From an archaeon (GTDB taxonomy: Archaea; Thermoproteota; Nitrososphaeria; Nitrososphaerales; CADDZS01), in NCBI GenBank assembly GCA_021806865.1, contig JAKAPU010000058.1, positions 1 through 13,657 on the forward strand: a DNA stretch of 13,657 bases, written 5' to 3'. The notes below the pieces were generated by a model, which saw only the letters and a list, made by a program, of their open reading frames with translations, searched no databases and was not told where the DNA came from. Below are positions 7,621-13,657 of this stretch, piece by piece (within the stretch, counting starts at the first letter, position 1; each line of letters starts with the position of its first letter). The position numbers and the translations under genes were made by a program.

Positions 7621-8090
7621 CCAAAGTAATGTTGAACGTGAACAAGAAGGAATACGAGTTGGATGTGGAACCGTACGAGTCTTTGCTGAATACTCTCAGG
7701 GATCGTCTTTGTCTGAAGGGATGTAAAAAGGGATGTGATTATGGTGGATGCGGTGCGTGTACGGTGCTATTGGACGATCTGGCAGTATATTCTTGTATGA
7801 CACCAGTGGAGAAGGTTCAGAGAAGAAAAATTACAACTATTGAGGGATTAGGCGCAAACGGTGGGGTAGATACACTCCAAGATTCATTTAACAAGAGTTG
7901 GGCGGTACAGTGCGGGTACTGTTCAGCAGGCATGATTCTTTCTGCAAAGGCACTAATCGACAGAAAGAAGAGTCCGACAGAAGCTGAAATAAGAGAGGCT
8001 TTGGTAGGCAACTTATGCACATGCACCGGGTACATTAAAGTGATCGATGCTGTACTAGCTGCGGCAAAGTCTGTGAATGGTCTCGGGTGA
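7617..8090 (+). CDS. [2Fe-2S] small subunit of the molybdenum hydroxylase
   Basis: This 157-residue electron-transfer subunit has two [2Fe-2S] clusters linking the Mo site to FAD. The plant-ferredoxin-like N-terminal domain binds one cluster through C40, C45, C48 and C60 (GCDYGGCGACTVLL). The helical C-terminal domain binds the other through C99, C102, C134 and C136 (QCGYCSAGM and CTCTGY). All eight ligands and the conserved Gln98 before the second cluster are present, so the subunit looks functional. Two additional cysteines (C32, C36) precede the first cluster. The TTG start overlaps the FAD subunit's TGA by four bases, a translational-coupling arrangement; ATG at 7629 is a possible alternative. 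The gene ends 17 bases before the convergent amidohydrolase. Confidence 0.95.
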   Translation: MTKVMLNVNKKEYELDVEPYESLLNTLRDRLCLKGCKKGCDYGGCGACTVLLDDLAVYSCMTPVEKVQRRKITTIEGLGANGGVDTLQDSFNKSWAVQCGYCSAGMILSAKALIDRKKSPTEAEIREALVGNLCTCTGYIKVIDAVLAAAKSVNGLG

Positions 8091-8107
8091 AGCTGGAATT
8101 TTCGCGT

Positions 8108-9463
8108 TTATGTATTCGTAGGCGGAGACTCCAGTAGCTGCCAAGCATACCGGCCCTGCCAGTTTTCTCCCTCCGTCATTTCCACAACCTCATCTATGAT
8201 CTTCTCTTCGTCTACGGTTGTTAGTTTTCTATTCTCCATTACTATACGACCATCTATTATTACGGTTTCGACAGAATCCCCCGTCGCCGAGTACACTAGA
8301 TTATTCAGTACGTCTAGGCATGGTTGCCATTCTGGCCTGTGCATATTAATTATAGCAATATCTGCTTTTTTCCCCTTTTCAAGCGAACCTATCTCTTCGT
8401 CCCACCCGAGCGCCTTCGCACCACCAATTGTGGCTGAGACAAATGCCTCAGGCGCACCCATAATGGATGGATCCATTCTGTAGTCCTTGTATATAGTCGA
8501 TGCAACGTACATTGCACGTATGATGTCTTTGTAGTCCGATACGTCGGCACCGTCGGTGCCGAGACCCATTGGGATACCTGCAGCGAACATTTCAGGGTAC
8601 CTCCCGTAAACAGTTGTTCCACGCGTAACGCGCATCATCGAGCTAGGGCAGTGGACGACCTTCGTCCCACGTTCCTTAAGAATTTCAACATCCGTATTAT
8701 CCACATGCAGCACATGAATTAGTGTGGTATTTTCGTCAAGAACTCCGATGCTGTCAAGGTGCTTGATTGTGTCACCCTTGGCCGCTGTATCTGGCCTTAT
8801 TGCAGCATGCGCGTACAGGATAGTCGAATTCGAATTTGCTACTTTCTTTGCTTTAACATACAATTCGTCAGAACATTCGCCTGAACCGATTATACTTGCG
8901 ATTCCTTTAACCCGTCCGTTGGCCATTCCATTGTATGTCTTGATAATTCTCTCTGCCTCTTGCGCTCCTTCATCGGCCGATTGCCGAAGCAACTCGGGTC
9001 TATCCCATATCCTTTTCCCAACTGCACCACGTATCCCCATCTCTAACATTGCTTTAACTTGTTGTTCAGGATGCATCACGCCGGCCTCACCAAAACACGT
9101 AGTACCTGTTTTCACCATTTCAATGAAGCCTATCATATTTCCCAAATAATCTTCTTCGGGCGTGAGCGTCGAAAGGAATCTGGCGCCCCATCTATTATGT
9201 GGAACGTCAATACTCCTCTTATCGGGCTTTATGCCACGTGAGAGCTGTTGACTCATATGAACGTGCGAGTTGATTAGACCCGGAATTACGAGCTTATGCT
9301 TCCCGTCTATCACGCAATCTGCTGTCGGGTAAGAACTACTAATTTCATCCGAGGGACCAATGTCAGCAATGATGGAATCATCAACGAATATAGAATAGTC
9401 TTTGGAGATCTTAACTGTTCCGTCAACTGTCATTACTGATGCATTCTTTATTAGAATCGACAT
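8108..9463 (-). CDS. Metal-dependent amidohydrolase, SsnA/AtzB/MTA-SAH deaminase group
   Basis: This 451-residue cytosolic amidohydrolase has a TIM barrel with a flanking beta sandwich and hydrolyses a C-N (or C-Cl, C-O) bond on a ring, most often deaminating purine- or triazine-like compounds. Counting from ATG 9463, metal and catalytic residues are H67 and H69 (NSHVH), H219 (YAHA), H250/H253 (IHVLH), H271 (VVHCPSSMM) and D304 (GLGTDG). Two positions differ from the common family pattern: HCPSSN reads HCPSSMM, and the Asn-rich loop after GTDG reads ADVSDYKD. This suggests an unusual substrate. An open frame extends to 9529, but ATG 9463 has AAGGAG eight bases upstream and gives the usual N-terminus. 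Related ssnA genes in enterobacteria lie near xanthine dehydrogenase-like genes, which agrees with the neighbours here. Confidence 0.9.
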   Translation of the reverse strand: MSILIKNASVMTVDGTVKISKDYSIFVDDSIIADIGPSDEISSSYPTADCVIDGKHKLVIPGLINSHVHMSQQLSRGIKPDKRSIDVPHNRWGARFLSTLTPEEDYLGNMIGFIEMVKTGTTCFGEAGVMHPEQQVKAMLEMGIRGAVGKRIWDRPELLRQSADEGAQEAERIIKTYNGMANGRVKGIASIIGSGECSDELYVKAKKVANSNSTILYAHAAIRPDTAAKGDTIKHLDSIGVLDENTTLIHVLHVDNTDVEILKERGTKVVHCPSSMMRVTRGTTVYGRYPEMFAAGIPMGLGTDGADVSDYKDIIRAMYVASTIYKDYRMDPSIMGAPEAFVSATIGGAKALGWDEEIGSLEKGKKADIAIINMHRPEWQPCLDVLNNLVYSATGDSVETVIIDGRIVMENRKLTTVDEEKIIDEVVEMTEGENWQGRYAWQLLESPPTNT

Positions 9464-9471
9464 AAAACCGT

Positions 9472-9477
9472 CTCCTT
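9472..9477 (-). promoter_or_regulatory. Shine-Dalgarno site that decides the amidohydrolase start
   Basis: AAGGAG on the minus strand lies eight bases before the ATG at 9461-9463. This is the clearest ribosome-binding site in the window and favours that ATG over the upstream one at 9529. It also implies a transcript with a 5' leader, unlike the divergent gene. Confidence 0.7.
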
Positions 9478-9485
9478 CTCTACCG

Positions 9486-9520
9486 TTTTGCTCCTTTATT
9501 CTGCTCTGATGGGAGCAAAA
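9486..9520. promoter_or_regulatory. Dyad symmetry between divergent promoters, candidate operator
   Basis: TTTTGCTCC (9486-9494) and GGAGCAAAA (9512-9520) form a perfect 9-base inverted repeat with a 17-base spacer, 26 bases centre to centre. It lies between the amidohydrolase start and the shared AT-rich box. It could be an operator for a dimeric regulator, or a hairpin in the amidohydrolase leader. Confidence 0.45.
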
Positions 9521-9535
9521 TAATCGCACGCGCCG

Positions 9536-9548
9536 AAAAATTAAATAT
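9536..9548. promoter_or_regulatory. AT-rich TATA-like box for the binding protein, possibly shared
   Basis: AAAAATTAAATAT is centred about 28 bases before the ATG at 9572, right for a leaderless archaeal transcript. On the other strand it reads ATATTTAATTTTT and would start transcription around 9516, giving the amidohydrolase mRNA a leader of about 50 bases with its own Shine-Dalgarno. Confidence 0.5.
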
Positions 9549-9571
9549 GATCATGTCGAGCAGCGGCTGTA

Positions 9572-10705
9572 ATGTCGAGTGCTGTCGGGAAACTAATAGC
9601 CGTGGTCGTGATAGCTGTCATTGTCGTAGTTGCTGCGCTTATAGGTGTATACTATTATTTTTCCATTGGTGGTCATCCTGCTATTCAAAGCATAGAGTTC
9701 GGTACTTCGACATCGGTCTCTCAGGAATTTATTCCTGCCTACGTTGCTCAACATGGTGGGTTTTGGAAACAGCAAGGATTGAATGTTACAGTTGTGCCAT
9801 TCACAGGCGATCCTGCACAGATGAAAGCCGTAGCTAGCGGTCAGTTGCAAATTGGCATCACTGGTGTGGAAGGTGGCTTGATTGCTGCGACGACTGGTGC
9901 AAAGTTCGAGACTGTCGCGATAGGTTTTCCGCAGGCAGACATGTCTGTTGTTGTTCTCAAAAACTCGACATACACGGATCCTGCTCAATTGAGAGGCGCA
10001 ACCATAGCTGTAAACGCTTTGGGAGGTCTGGAGGATATTATGGTCCATATCCTCGCATCACACTACAATATGACACTCGGGAAAGACATCCATGAAGTAG
10101 CTGTTGGATCGGTACCTGCAGAAATAGCTTCTTTGGTTTCCAATAAAGTACAGGCAATCATGATTGGCTACGCCCAAGGGTATATTTTGGAGTACAAAGG
10201 CGCAGGGAGAATATTGACACTGATGTCCAGCATAGTGCCGAGCAACTGGATGACCGAGACGCTTTATGCATCCGATGCGTTGATTTCGAATCACCCTGAT
10301 TTGGTTAAGAAGGTCTTGCAGGGCTGGTTTAATGCAGTAGGATATCTGAAGTCAAACGAGACTTATGCTGTCCAAATGACATCTCAGTACATGAATGTGC
10401 CGTCTTCAGTCGCACAAAAAATCGTTGGCCAAGCGTTTTTCGGCCCTGGCAACTTCTCAAGTAACGGTCAGTTCACGTCGCAGGCAATCGCTGCATTAAA
10501 TTACGTTCGAACGACAATGTTGGGGCTGAACATTACAAGCAATATTATTCCTGTAAGTCAATACTATACTACCCAATTCGTTCCAGTATCACAACAAAAT
10601 GTCGCTCCGTACGCTGTATTGACGAGTAATCTGGATGTCGCAAGTACTGTTGGACTATTTTCCTCTTTAGTGATACCGGCAAAAAAGATCGGATTCAGGA
10701 ATTAG
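9572..10705 (+). CDS. NMT1/THI5-type ABC transporter substrate-binding protein
   Basis: This 377-residue extracytoplasmic solute-binding protein of the nitrate/sulfonate/taurine and thiamine-precursor class catches a small ligand for an ABC importer. A hydrophobic segment at about 8-30 (KLIAVVVIAVIVVVAALIGV) anchors it. There is no lipobox cysteine, so it probably stays tethered by this helix, as is common in archaea. The two-lobed ligand domain starts about residue 40 with EFIPAYVAQHGGFWKQQGL, followed by MKAVASGQLQIGITGVEGG and LRGATIAVNALGG, which are typical blocks. Several N-x-S/T sites fit surface glycosylation. ATG 9572 follows a TATA-like box by about 28 bases. No permease or ATPase gene lies in the window. 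Ligands of relatives include pyrimidines, sulfonates and aromatic acids, so the substrate cannot be read off. Confidence 0.88.
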   Translation: MSSAVGKLIAVVVIAVIVVVAALIGVYYYFSIGGHPAIQSIEFGTSTSVSQEFIPAYVAQHGGFWKQQGLNVTVVPFTGDPAQMKAVASGQLQIGITGVEGGLIAATTGAKFETVAIGFPQADMSVVVLKNSTYTDPAQLRGATIAVNALGGLEDIMVHILASHYNMTLGKDIHEVAVGSVPAEIASLVSNKVQAIMIGYAQGYILEYKGAGRILTLMSSIVPSNWMTETLYASDALISNHPDLVKKVLQGWFNAVGYLKSNETYAVQMTSQYMNVPSSVAQKIVGQAFFGPGNFSSNGQFTSQAIAALNYVRTTMLGLNITSNIIPVSQYYTTQFVPVSQQNVAPYAVLTSNLDVASTVGLFSSLVIPAKKIGFRN

Positions 10706-11813
10706 GCAAGGTGGAAGAGTAGGATTCAGGGTGCAATATGTCATAGCTTTTCCCAATATCTGCTCTTCCTGTCTTGTAAACGTTAAGGTCGAATAATTCT
10801 TCTGGCCACATTCTCCCAAGGCCTCTCTGAAGAGCTTCATTGTATATGTGCCCACAAATTGCAGCGAACTGGATCCCCATCCCAGCATTGTTGTCATACA
10901 AGGTGAAATCTTCTGGGTTTCTTCTCCCTACCACATTGCGAGCTACCAATTCACCTAGTTCTATTACTGATTTCCCAGTTCCACCGTTCAACATTTCTTT
11001 CAGTGGGTGTTGGTCATCAATTTCGATCTGTTGCCTTGAGTTCACAACAACAATATTGGCTCTGCTGTAGATAGCTTCATCAATATCTGTTCCTGGCACG
11101 AATTTATCGCTACTAAGAATAGAGTTGATGTGAATATTCGAACTGGGGAGATCCTTTAAACTGAAAACTGGTCTCTTAGAATTGGTGGCCACAGTAACAA
11201 TTTCTGCGCGCTTTACAGCCTCCGAAGGAGATTCACAAGGGATAACCTCTGTCCCTAGTCTCTCCGTCATTTCCAGACAGAACCGTCGGAGATGGTCCCT
11301 GTTTGGGCTGAAGGCATGAATCGTTGTTGGTTTTCTTACCATACAAACAGCTTCGAGATTAGTTCTGGCCTGACGCCCAGATCCAAGTATCGCGACTGTC
11401 TCGATATCTTTGTTCGCCAAGACGTCAGTTGCTACGCCTGTGGTTGCACCTACTCTTAGTTTTTGCAGGTAGTCGTTATGAAATATCGCCAGGAGTTCAC
11501 CGCTCGAGACACTATAGAGAAACACCAAAGCGGATTTTCTGGACAAGTTGACTCTCTCATCTACTAGGGACTTCAGACCACTGTCGACTCTAATCGCTGC
11601 AAAATCAATGCTCTGTACTCCTCCCGCCTTGACATTTAGCCAAAAATCTTCCTTTCTTTCGTTGCTACGAACATACATTCTCGATCTAGGAATCGATGCA
11701 GTCTTCCCTTTACCATGTTCAGCAAATGCCTCACGAATGACTGAAATAGATGTCTTCATATCAATGGCTTGTCTTGAGTCTTCATCGGTTAGCAGGATGA
11801 CCAATTCGATCAC
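10695..11813 (-). CDS. Ornithine cyclodeaminase/mu-crystallin family protein
   Basis: This 372-residue NAD(P)-dependent enzyme belongs to the ornithine cyclodeaminase, ketimine reductase and mu-crystallin family. Members either cyclodeaminate ornithine-like amino acids or reduce cyclic imines such as pyrroline-2-carboxylate. The N-terminal substrate and dimerisation part includes LLTDEDSRQAIDM (7-19). The Rossmann domain begins at about 120 with KLRVGATTG and carries the nucleotide loop GSGRQA (144-149). A D236 in INSILSSD lies where the family has its catalytic Asp in GAD. The C-terminal LYDNNAGMGIQ matches the usual closing region (LFDSTG-A-Q). The start is GTG at 11813, preceded by an ATAAATTAA box at about 25 bases; the LTDED motif supports a start this far upstream. 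Its last 11 bases overlap those of the convergent binding-protein gene. Which reaction it performs is open. Confidence 0.88.
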   Translation of the reverse strand: MIELVILLTDEDSRQAIDMKTSISVIREAFAEHGKGKTASIPRSRMYVRSNERKEDFWLNVKAGGVQSIDFAAIRVDSGLKSLVDERVNLSRKSALVFLYSVSSGELLAIFHNDYLQKLRVGATTGVATDVLANKDIETVAILGSGRQARTNLEAVCMVRKPTTIHAFSPNRDHLRRFCLEMTERLGTEVIPCESPSEAVKRAEIVTVATNSKRPVFSLKDLPSSNIHINSILSSDKFVPGTDIDEAIYSRANIVVVNSRQQIEIDDQHPLKEMLNGGTGKSVIELGELVARNVVGRRNPEDFTLYDNNAGMGIQFAAICGHIYNEALQRGLGRMWPEELFDLNVYKTGRADIGKSYDILHPESYSSTLPNS

Positions 11814-11830
11814 TGCAAGATCGTTCTCTG

Positions 11831-11842
11831 AATTAATTTATC
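11831..11842 (-). promoter_or_regulatory. Candidate TATA box for the cyclodeaminase-family gene
   Basis: GATAAATTAATT on the minus strand is centred about 24-26 bases before the GTG at 11813, with no Shine-Dalgarno sequence between. It suits a leaderless transcript. Confidence 0.4.
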
Positions 11843-12080
11843 TGTCTTCCTGTACATGCTGATCAATCGGTTTGTACGGCTAAAGGGCATATGTGCTACT
11901 CCATGCGCGACTGGGACAAGCACTATTGGATTGAGGCTCAATCATTGAGCTTAGAGTTTTTACGAGTTTTTCATACCAACGCGAAGGCGCACAGAGAATC
12001 TGGAACTCCATTGAAGGACTGGATCCAAGGAATCACACCGGAAGGTGTCCCACACCCGCAACAAAGCACTTTCTCTGAAA

Positions 12081-12092
12081 ACTCTTAAGAGT
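12081..12092. promoter_or_regulatory. 12-base palindrome, promoter element or operator for the decarboxylase gene
   Basis: ACTCTTAAGAGT is its own reverse complement and is centred about 27 bases before the GTG at 12114. This places it where a TATA element would sit for a leaderless transcript. A dimeric regulator bound here would block initiation. Confidence 0.3.
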
Positions 12093-12113
12093 GTCACGAG
12101 CTGTCCTAGAACC

Positions 12114-13454
12114 GTGACGTACGACCTTAGAGATTGGATTTCCAAACTTGAGGAGCATAATTTATTATCGCGCATTGCGGATGAAGTGGATGTTAGAAAC
12201 GTATCTGCACTTTTAACCAAGAACTTTAGAAAAGCAACCATCTTCGAAAAAATAAAGGGATATGACATTCCTATTATAGGGAATGCGATCTCGAATAGGA
12301 AGATGTGTGCTGTGGCATTAGGCGCTACTGAGGAAAATTTAATCCAAGTCTACGAAAGGAAGCTCCAGAATCCAATAAAACCTCAACTGGTGAGGGATGG
12401 CCCTTGTAAGGAAGTATTGATCACCGGCGATGATGTAGATCTCACCCATTTCCCGATTCCTCTTCAACACGAATTGGACGGGGGGCCTTACATAACTGCA
12501 GCAATGCAAGTTGCCAAGGATCCGAGAAATTTTGTTCCAAACATTGGGATCTATAGGATGATGTATAGAACAAAGAAAGAGACTGGTTGTAACTTGACTT
12601 CCCAACATCATCTAAGGGAGTACTATCAGCTATCCCTAGATCTCGGCAAAGAACTCGAAGTGGCGTGTGTCTTGGGCTTGCACGGCGTAGACATGATATC
12701 TGCCGTGTCGTCAACTCCATCTGGGATGGATGATTTTGAGGTTATGGGAGCCCTGAGAGGTGAGCCTGTAAGACTTGTCAAGTGTGAAACAATTGACGTC
12801 GAGGTTCCAGCCGACGCGGAAATTGTTTTAGAATGCGTCCTATCGTCAACAGGTTGGGTTCACGATGAAGGACCGTATGGTGAATTTACGGGCGTGTACA
12901 GCCCGCTCAGGAAAGACCCAGTTCTAAGAGTGAAAGCGATATCTCATAGAAAGAATCCTATCTTCCAGACTGCGACTCACGGCGGTCCCCATATGGGATG
13001 GACCGATATCAACTGTTCTCTCCCTAAGTACGAATATGCCTTATGGAGTGCCCTTAAGCGCGCGAACATTGACATAAAAGGAATTCGATTGATTCCTAGC
13101 AGCTGTGGCAGATGGGCAATTGCATCAATTAGGCAGCGGATAAGGGGAGATGCGCGGAACGCTCTTTATGTTATGCTATCTTCGCCATCTAGCATAGGGC
13201 TACCCAAGTATGCTGTTGTTGTAGACGACGATATTGACATCTATGATGAGGAAAGCATTTACTGGGCCATGACCTTTAGAAGTCAGCCCGATCAGGATGT
13301 AGTGGTACTGAATGACATGCCAGCGATTCCGAACGATCCTTCGCTCCCTGTGGAAACGCCGCCCGTTACAACTTCAAAGATGGGAATCGACGCGACAACT
13401 CCCTTTGGTCGTTCTCGATCTCGGTTCGAGATAGCATATCCGCCATTTATGTAA
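12114..13454 (+). CDS. UbiD-family prenyl-FMN-dependent decarboxylase
   Basis: This 446-residue decarboxylase of the UbiD family uses prenylated FMN, made elsewhere by UbiX, to remove CO2 from aromatic, heteroaromatic or alpha,beta-unsaturated acids; some members also run in the carboxylating direction. Counting from GTG 12114, the cofactor and catalytic residues are visible: N143 and R148 in NIGIYRMMYR, the HHLREYY block that holds the metal-binding His, LRGEPVRLV with the metal-binding Glu, and E252 and E257 in DEGPYGEFTG. The last two, with R148, form the family's E-R-E catalytic set. The C-terminal part continues to the PPVTTSKMGIDAT region typical of the family. The frame opens at 12045, but the N-terminus TYDLRDWISKLE matches UbiD proteins right after GTG 12114. 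A small gene follows 38 bases downstream. Confidence 0.93.
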   Translation: MTYDLRDWISKLEEHNLLSRIADEVDVRNVSALLTKNFRKATIFEKIKGYDIPIIGNAISNRKMCAVALGATEENLIQVYERKLQNPIKPQLVRDGPCKEVLITGDDVDLTHFPIPLQHELDGGPYITAAMQVAKDPRNFVPNIGIYRMMYRTKKETGCNLTSQHHLREYYQLSLDLGKELEVACVLGLHGVDMISAVSSTPSGMDDFEVMGALRGEPVRLVKCETIDVEVPADAEIVLECVLSSTGWVHDEGPYGEFTGVYSPLRKDPVLRVKAISHRKNPIFQTATHGGPHMGWTDINCSLPKYEYALWSALKRANIDIKGIRLIPSSCGRWAIASIRQRIRGDARNALYVMLSSPSSIGLPKYAVVVDDDIDIYDEESIYWAMTFRSQPDQDVVVLNDMPAIPNDPSLPVETPPVTTSKMGIDATTPFGRSRSRFEIAYPPFM

Positions 13455-13492
13455 AGTGACTCTTGGCGCTCATTTAGGTTTGTGTAAACAAG

Positions 13493-13657
13493 ATGAAAGA
13501 AAACAAAATTGAAGATATTGTAGCCCAAGTGATCCAGATTGTGAATAAGAGACCCAGCTATTTTTACGACGTGTTAAAGGAGCTGCAGACTGTTGAATAT
13601 AGATCCATCTTGCTAGCATGGAGCAAGCTGAGAGAGGAAGGTAAATTAAGATCGGAA
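13493..13657 (+). CDS. Small helical protein downstream of the decarboxylase, cut by the window end
   Basis: Only the first 55 codons are present. The frame starts MKENKIEDIVAQVIQIV, continues with KRPSYFYDVLKELQTVEYRS and ILLAWSKLREEGKL, and is open at the edge. The pattern of short amphipathic helices and a turn before the last helix looks like a winged-helix or helix-turn-helix start. I have the impression that similar small proteins follow UbiD genes in other archaea, but I cannot verify that here. It is co-directional with the decarboxylase and probably co-transcribed. It could be a local regulator or an accessory subunit of the decarboxylase. No strong Shine-Dalgarno precedes the ATG. 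Confidence 0.65.
   Translation, partial: MKENKIEDIVAQVIQIVNKRPSYFYDVLKELQTVEYRSILLAWSKLREEGKLRSE

Larger units (their letters stand above)
11814..12113. other. Intergenic region between divergent cyclodeaminase and decarboxylase genes
   Basis: These 300 bases hold the TATA-like box of the minus-strand gene and a 12-base perfect palindrome ACTCTTAAGAGT (12081-12092) about 27 bases before the proposed decarboxylase start. There is also an open frame of 65 codons on the plus strand (11891-12088). The short frame has no good ribosome-binding site, resembles nothing I know, and I do not call it a gene, although it cannot be excluded. Confidence 0.5.

Noticed and set aside
4399..8090. Aerobic CO dehydrogenase (coxLMS)
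   Set aside because: The three-subunit layout fits, but the AYXCSFR active-site loop of CO dehydrogenase is absent from the large subunit.
8540..8563. Near-perfect hairpin CGGCACCG/CGGTGCCG
   Set aside because: It falls in codons for the conserved GLGTDG metal-site region of the amidohydrolase, so coding constraint explains it.
8724..9149. 141-codon plus-strand frame inside the amidohydrolase
   Set aside because: Antisense shadow; the opposite strand carries complete metal-binding motifs.
9547..9837. Plus-strand ATG frame starting in the promoter of the binding protein
   Set aside because: Cysteine- and serine-rich junk translation overlapping the real gene in another frame; its ATG is part of the AT-rich box.
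11891..12088. 65-codon plus-strand frame before the decarboxylase
   Set aside because: No ribosome-binding site or promoter at the right spacing, and no family resemblance. Kept only as a possibility in the intergenic entry.
1..13657. CRISPR arrays, tRNA or rRNA genes
   Set aside because: No regularly spaced direct repeats and no tRNA- or rRNA-like stretches were seen on either strand by eye.

Overview
The window reads as archaeal chromosomal DNA. Several genes have an AT-rich TATA-like box about 25-30 bases before the start and no Shine-Dalgarno sequence, which suggests leaderless transcripts. GTG and TTG starts are common, AGA and AGG are used heavily for arginine, and the solute-binding protein carries an uncleaved-looking N-terminal membrane anchor. 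A Thermoproteota/Thaumarchaeota-like or Thermoplasmatota-like heterotroph would fit, but the lineage cannot be fixed from the sequence alone.

Left third (1-4370): a nest of mobile elements. An ISH3-like insertion sequence (96-3450) is bounded by perfect 19-bp terminal inverted repeats and a 6-bp target duplication (GTACAA). Its transposase gene, on the minus strand, is interrupted immediately after the catalytic glutamate by a sense-oriented group II intron of about 2.0 kb. The intron has a recognisable domain V/VI and encodes a reverse transcriptase/maturase. The insertion sequence lies just upstream of a broken IS630-type transposase (3497-4137), followed by what looks like a decayed small gene (4167-4368).

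Right two thirds (4399-13657): a catabolic-looking gene set. A three-subunit molybdenum hydroxylase of the xanthine dehydrogenase family (Mo-cofactor, FAD and 2x[2Fe-2S] subunits, in that order and tightly coupled) converges on a metal-dependent amidohydrolase of the SsnA/AtzB/MTA-SAH deaminase group. The amidohydrolase is divergent from an NMT1/THI5-type solute-binding protein, and a dyad symmetry lies between the two. The binding protein converges, with an 11-bp overlap, on an ornithine cyclodeaminase/mu-crystallin family gene. That gene is divergent from a UbiD-family prenyl-FMN decarboxylase, which is followed by a small helical protein cut by the window edge.

My reading is that these genes form one uptake-and-breakdown system for a small, probably nitrogen-containing (hetero)aromatic compound: capture by the binding protein, ring hydroxylation, hydrolytic deamination or dechlorination-type chemistry, imine reduction or cyclodeamination, and decarboxylation. 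The substrate is unknown. Transporter permease and ATPase, UbiX and molybdenum-hydroxylase maturation genes are not in the window.
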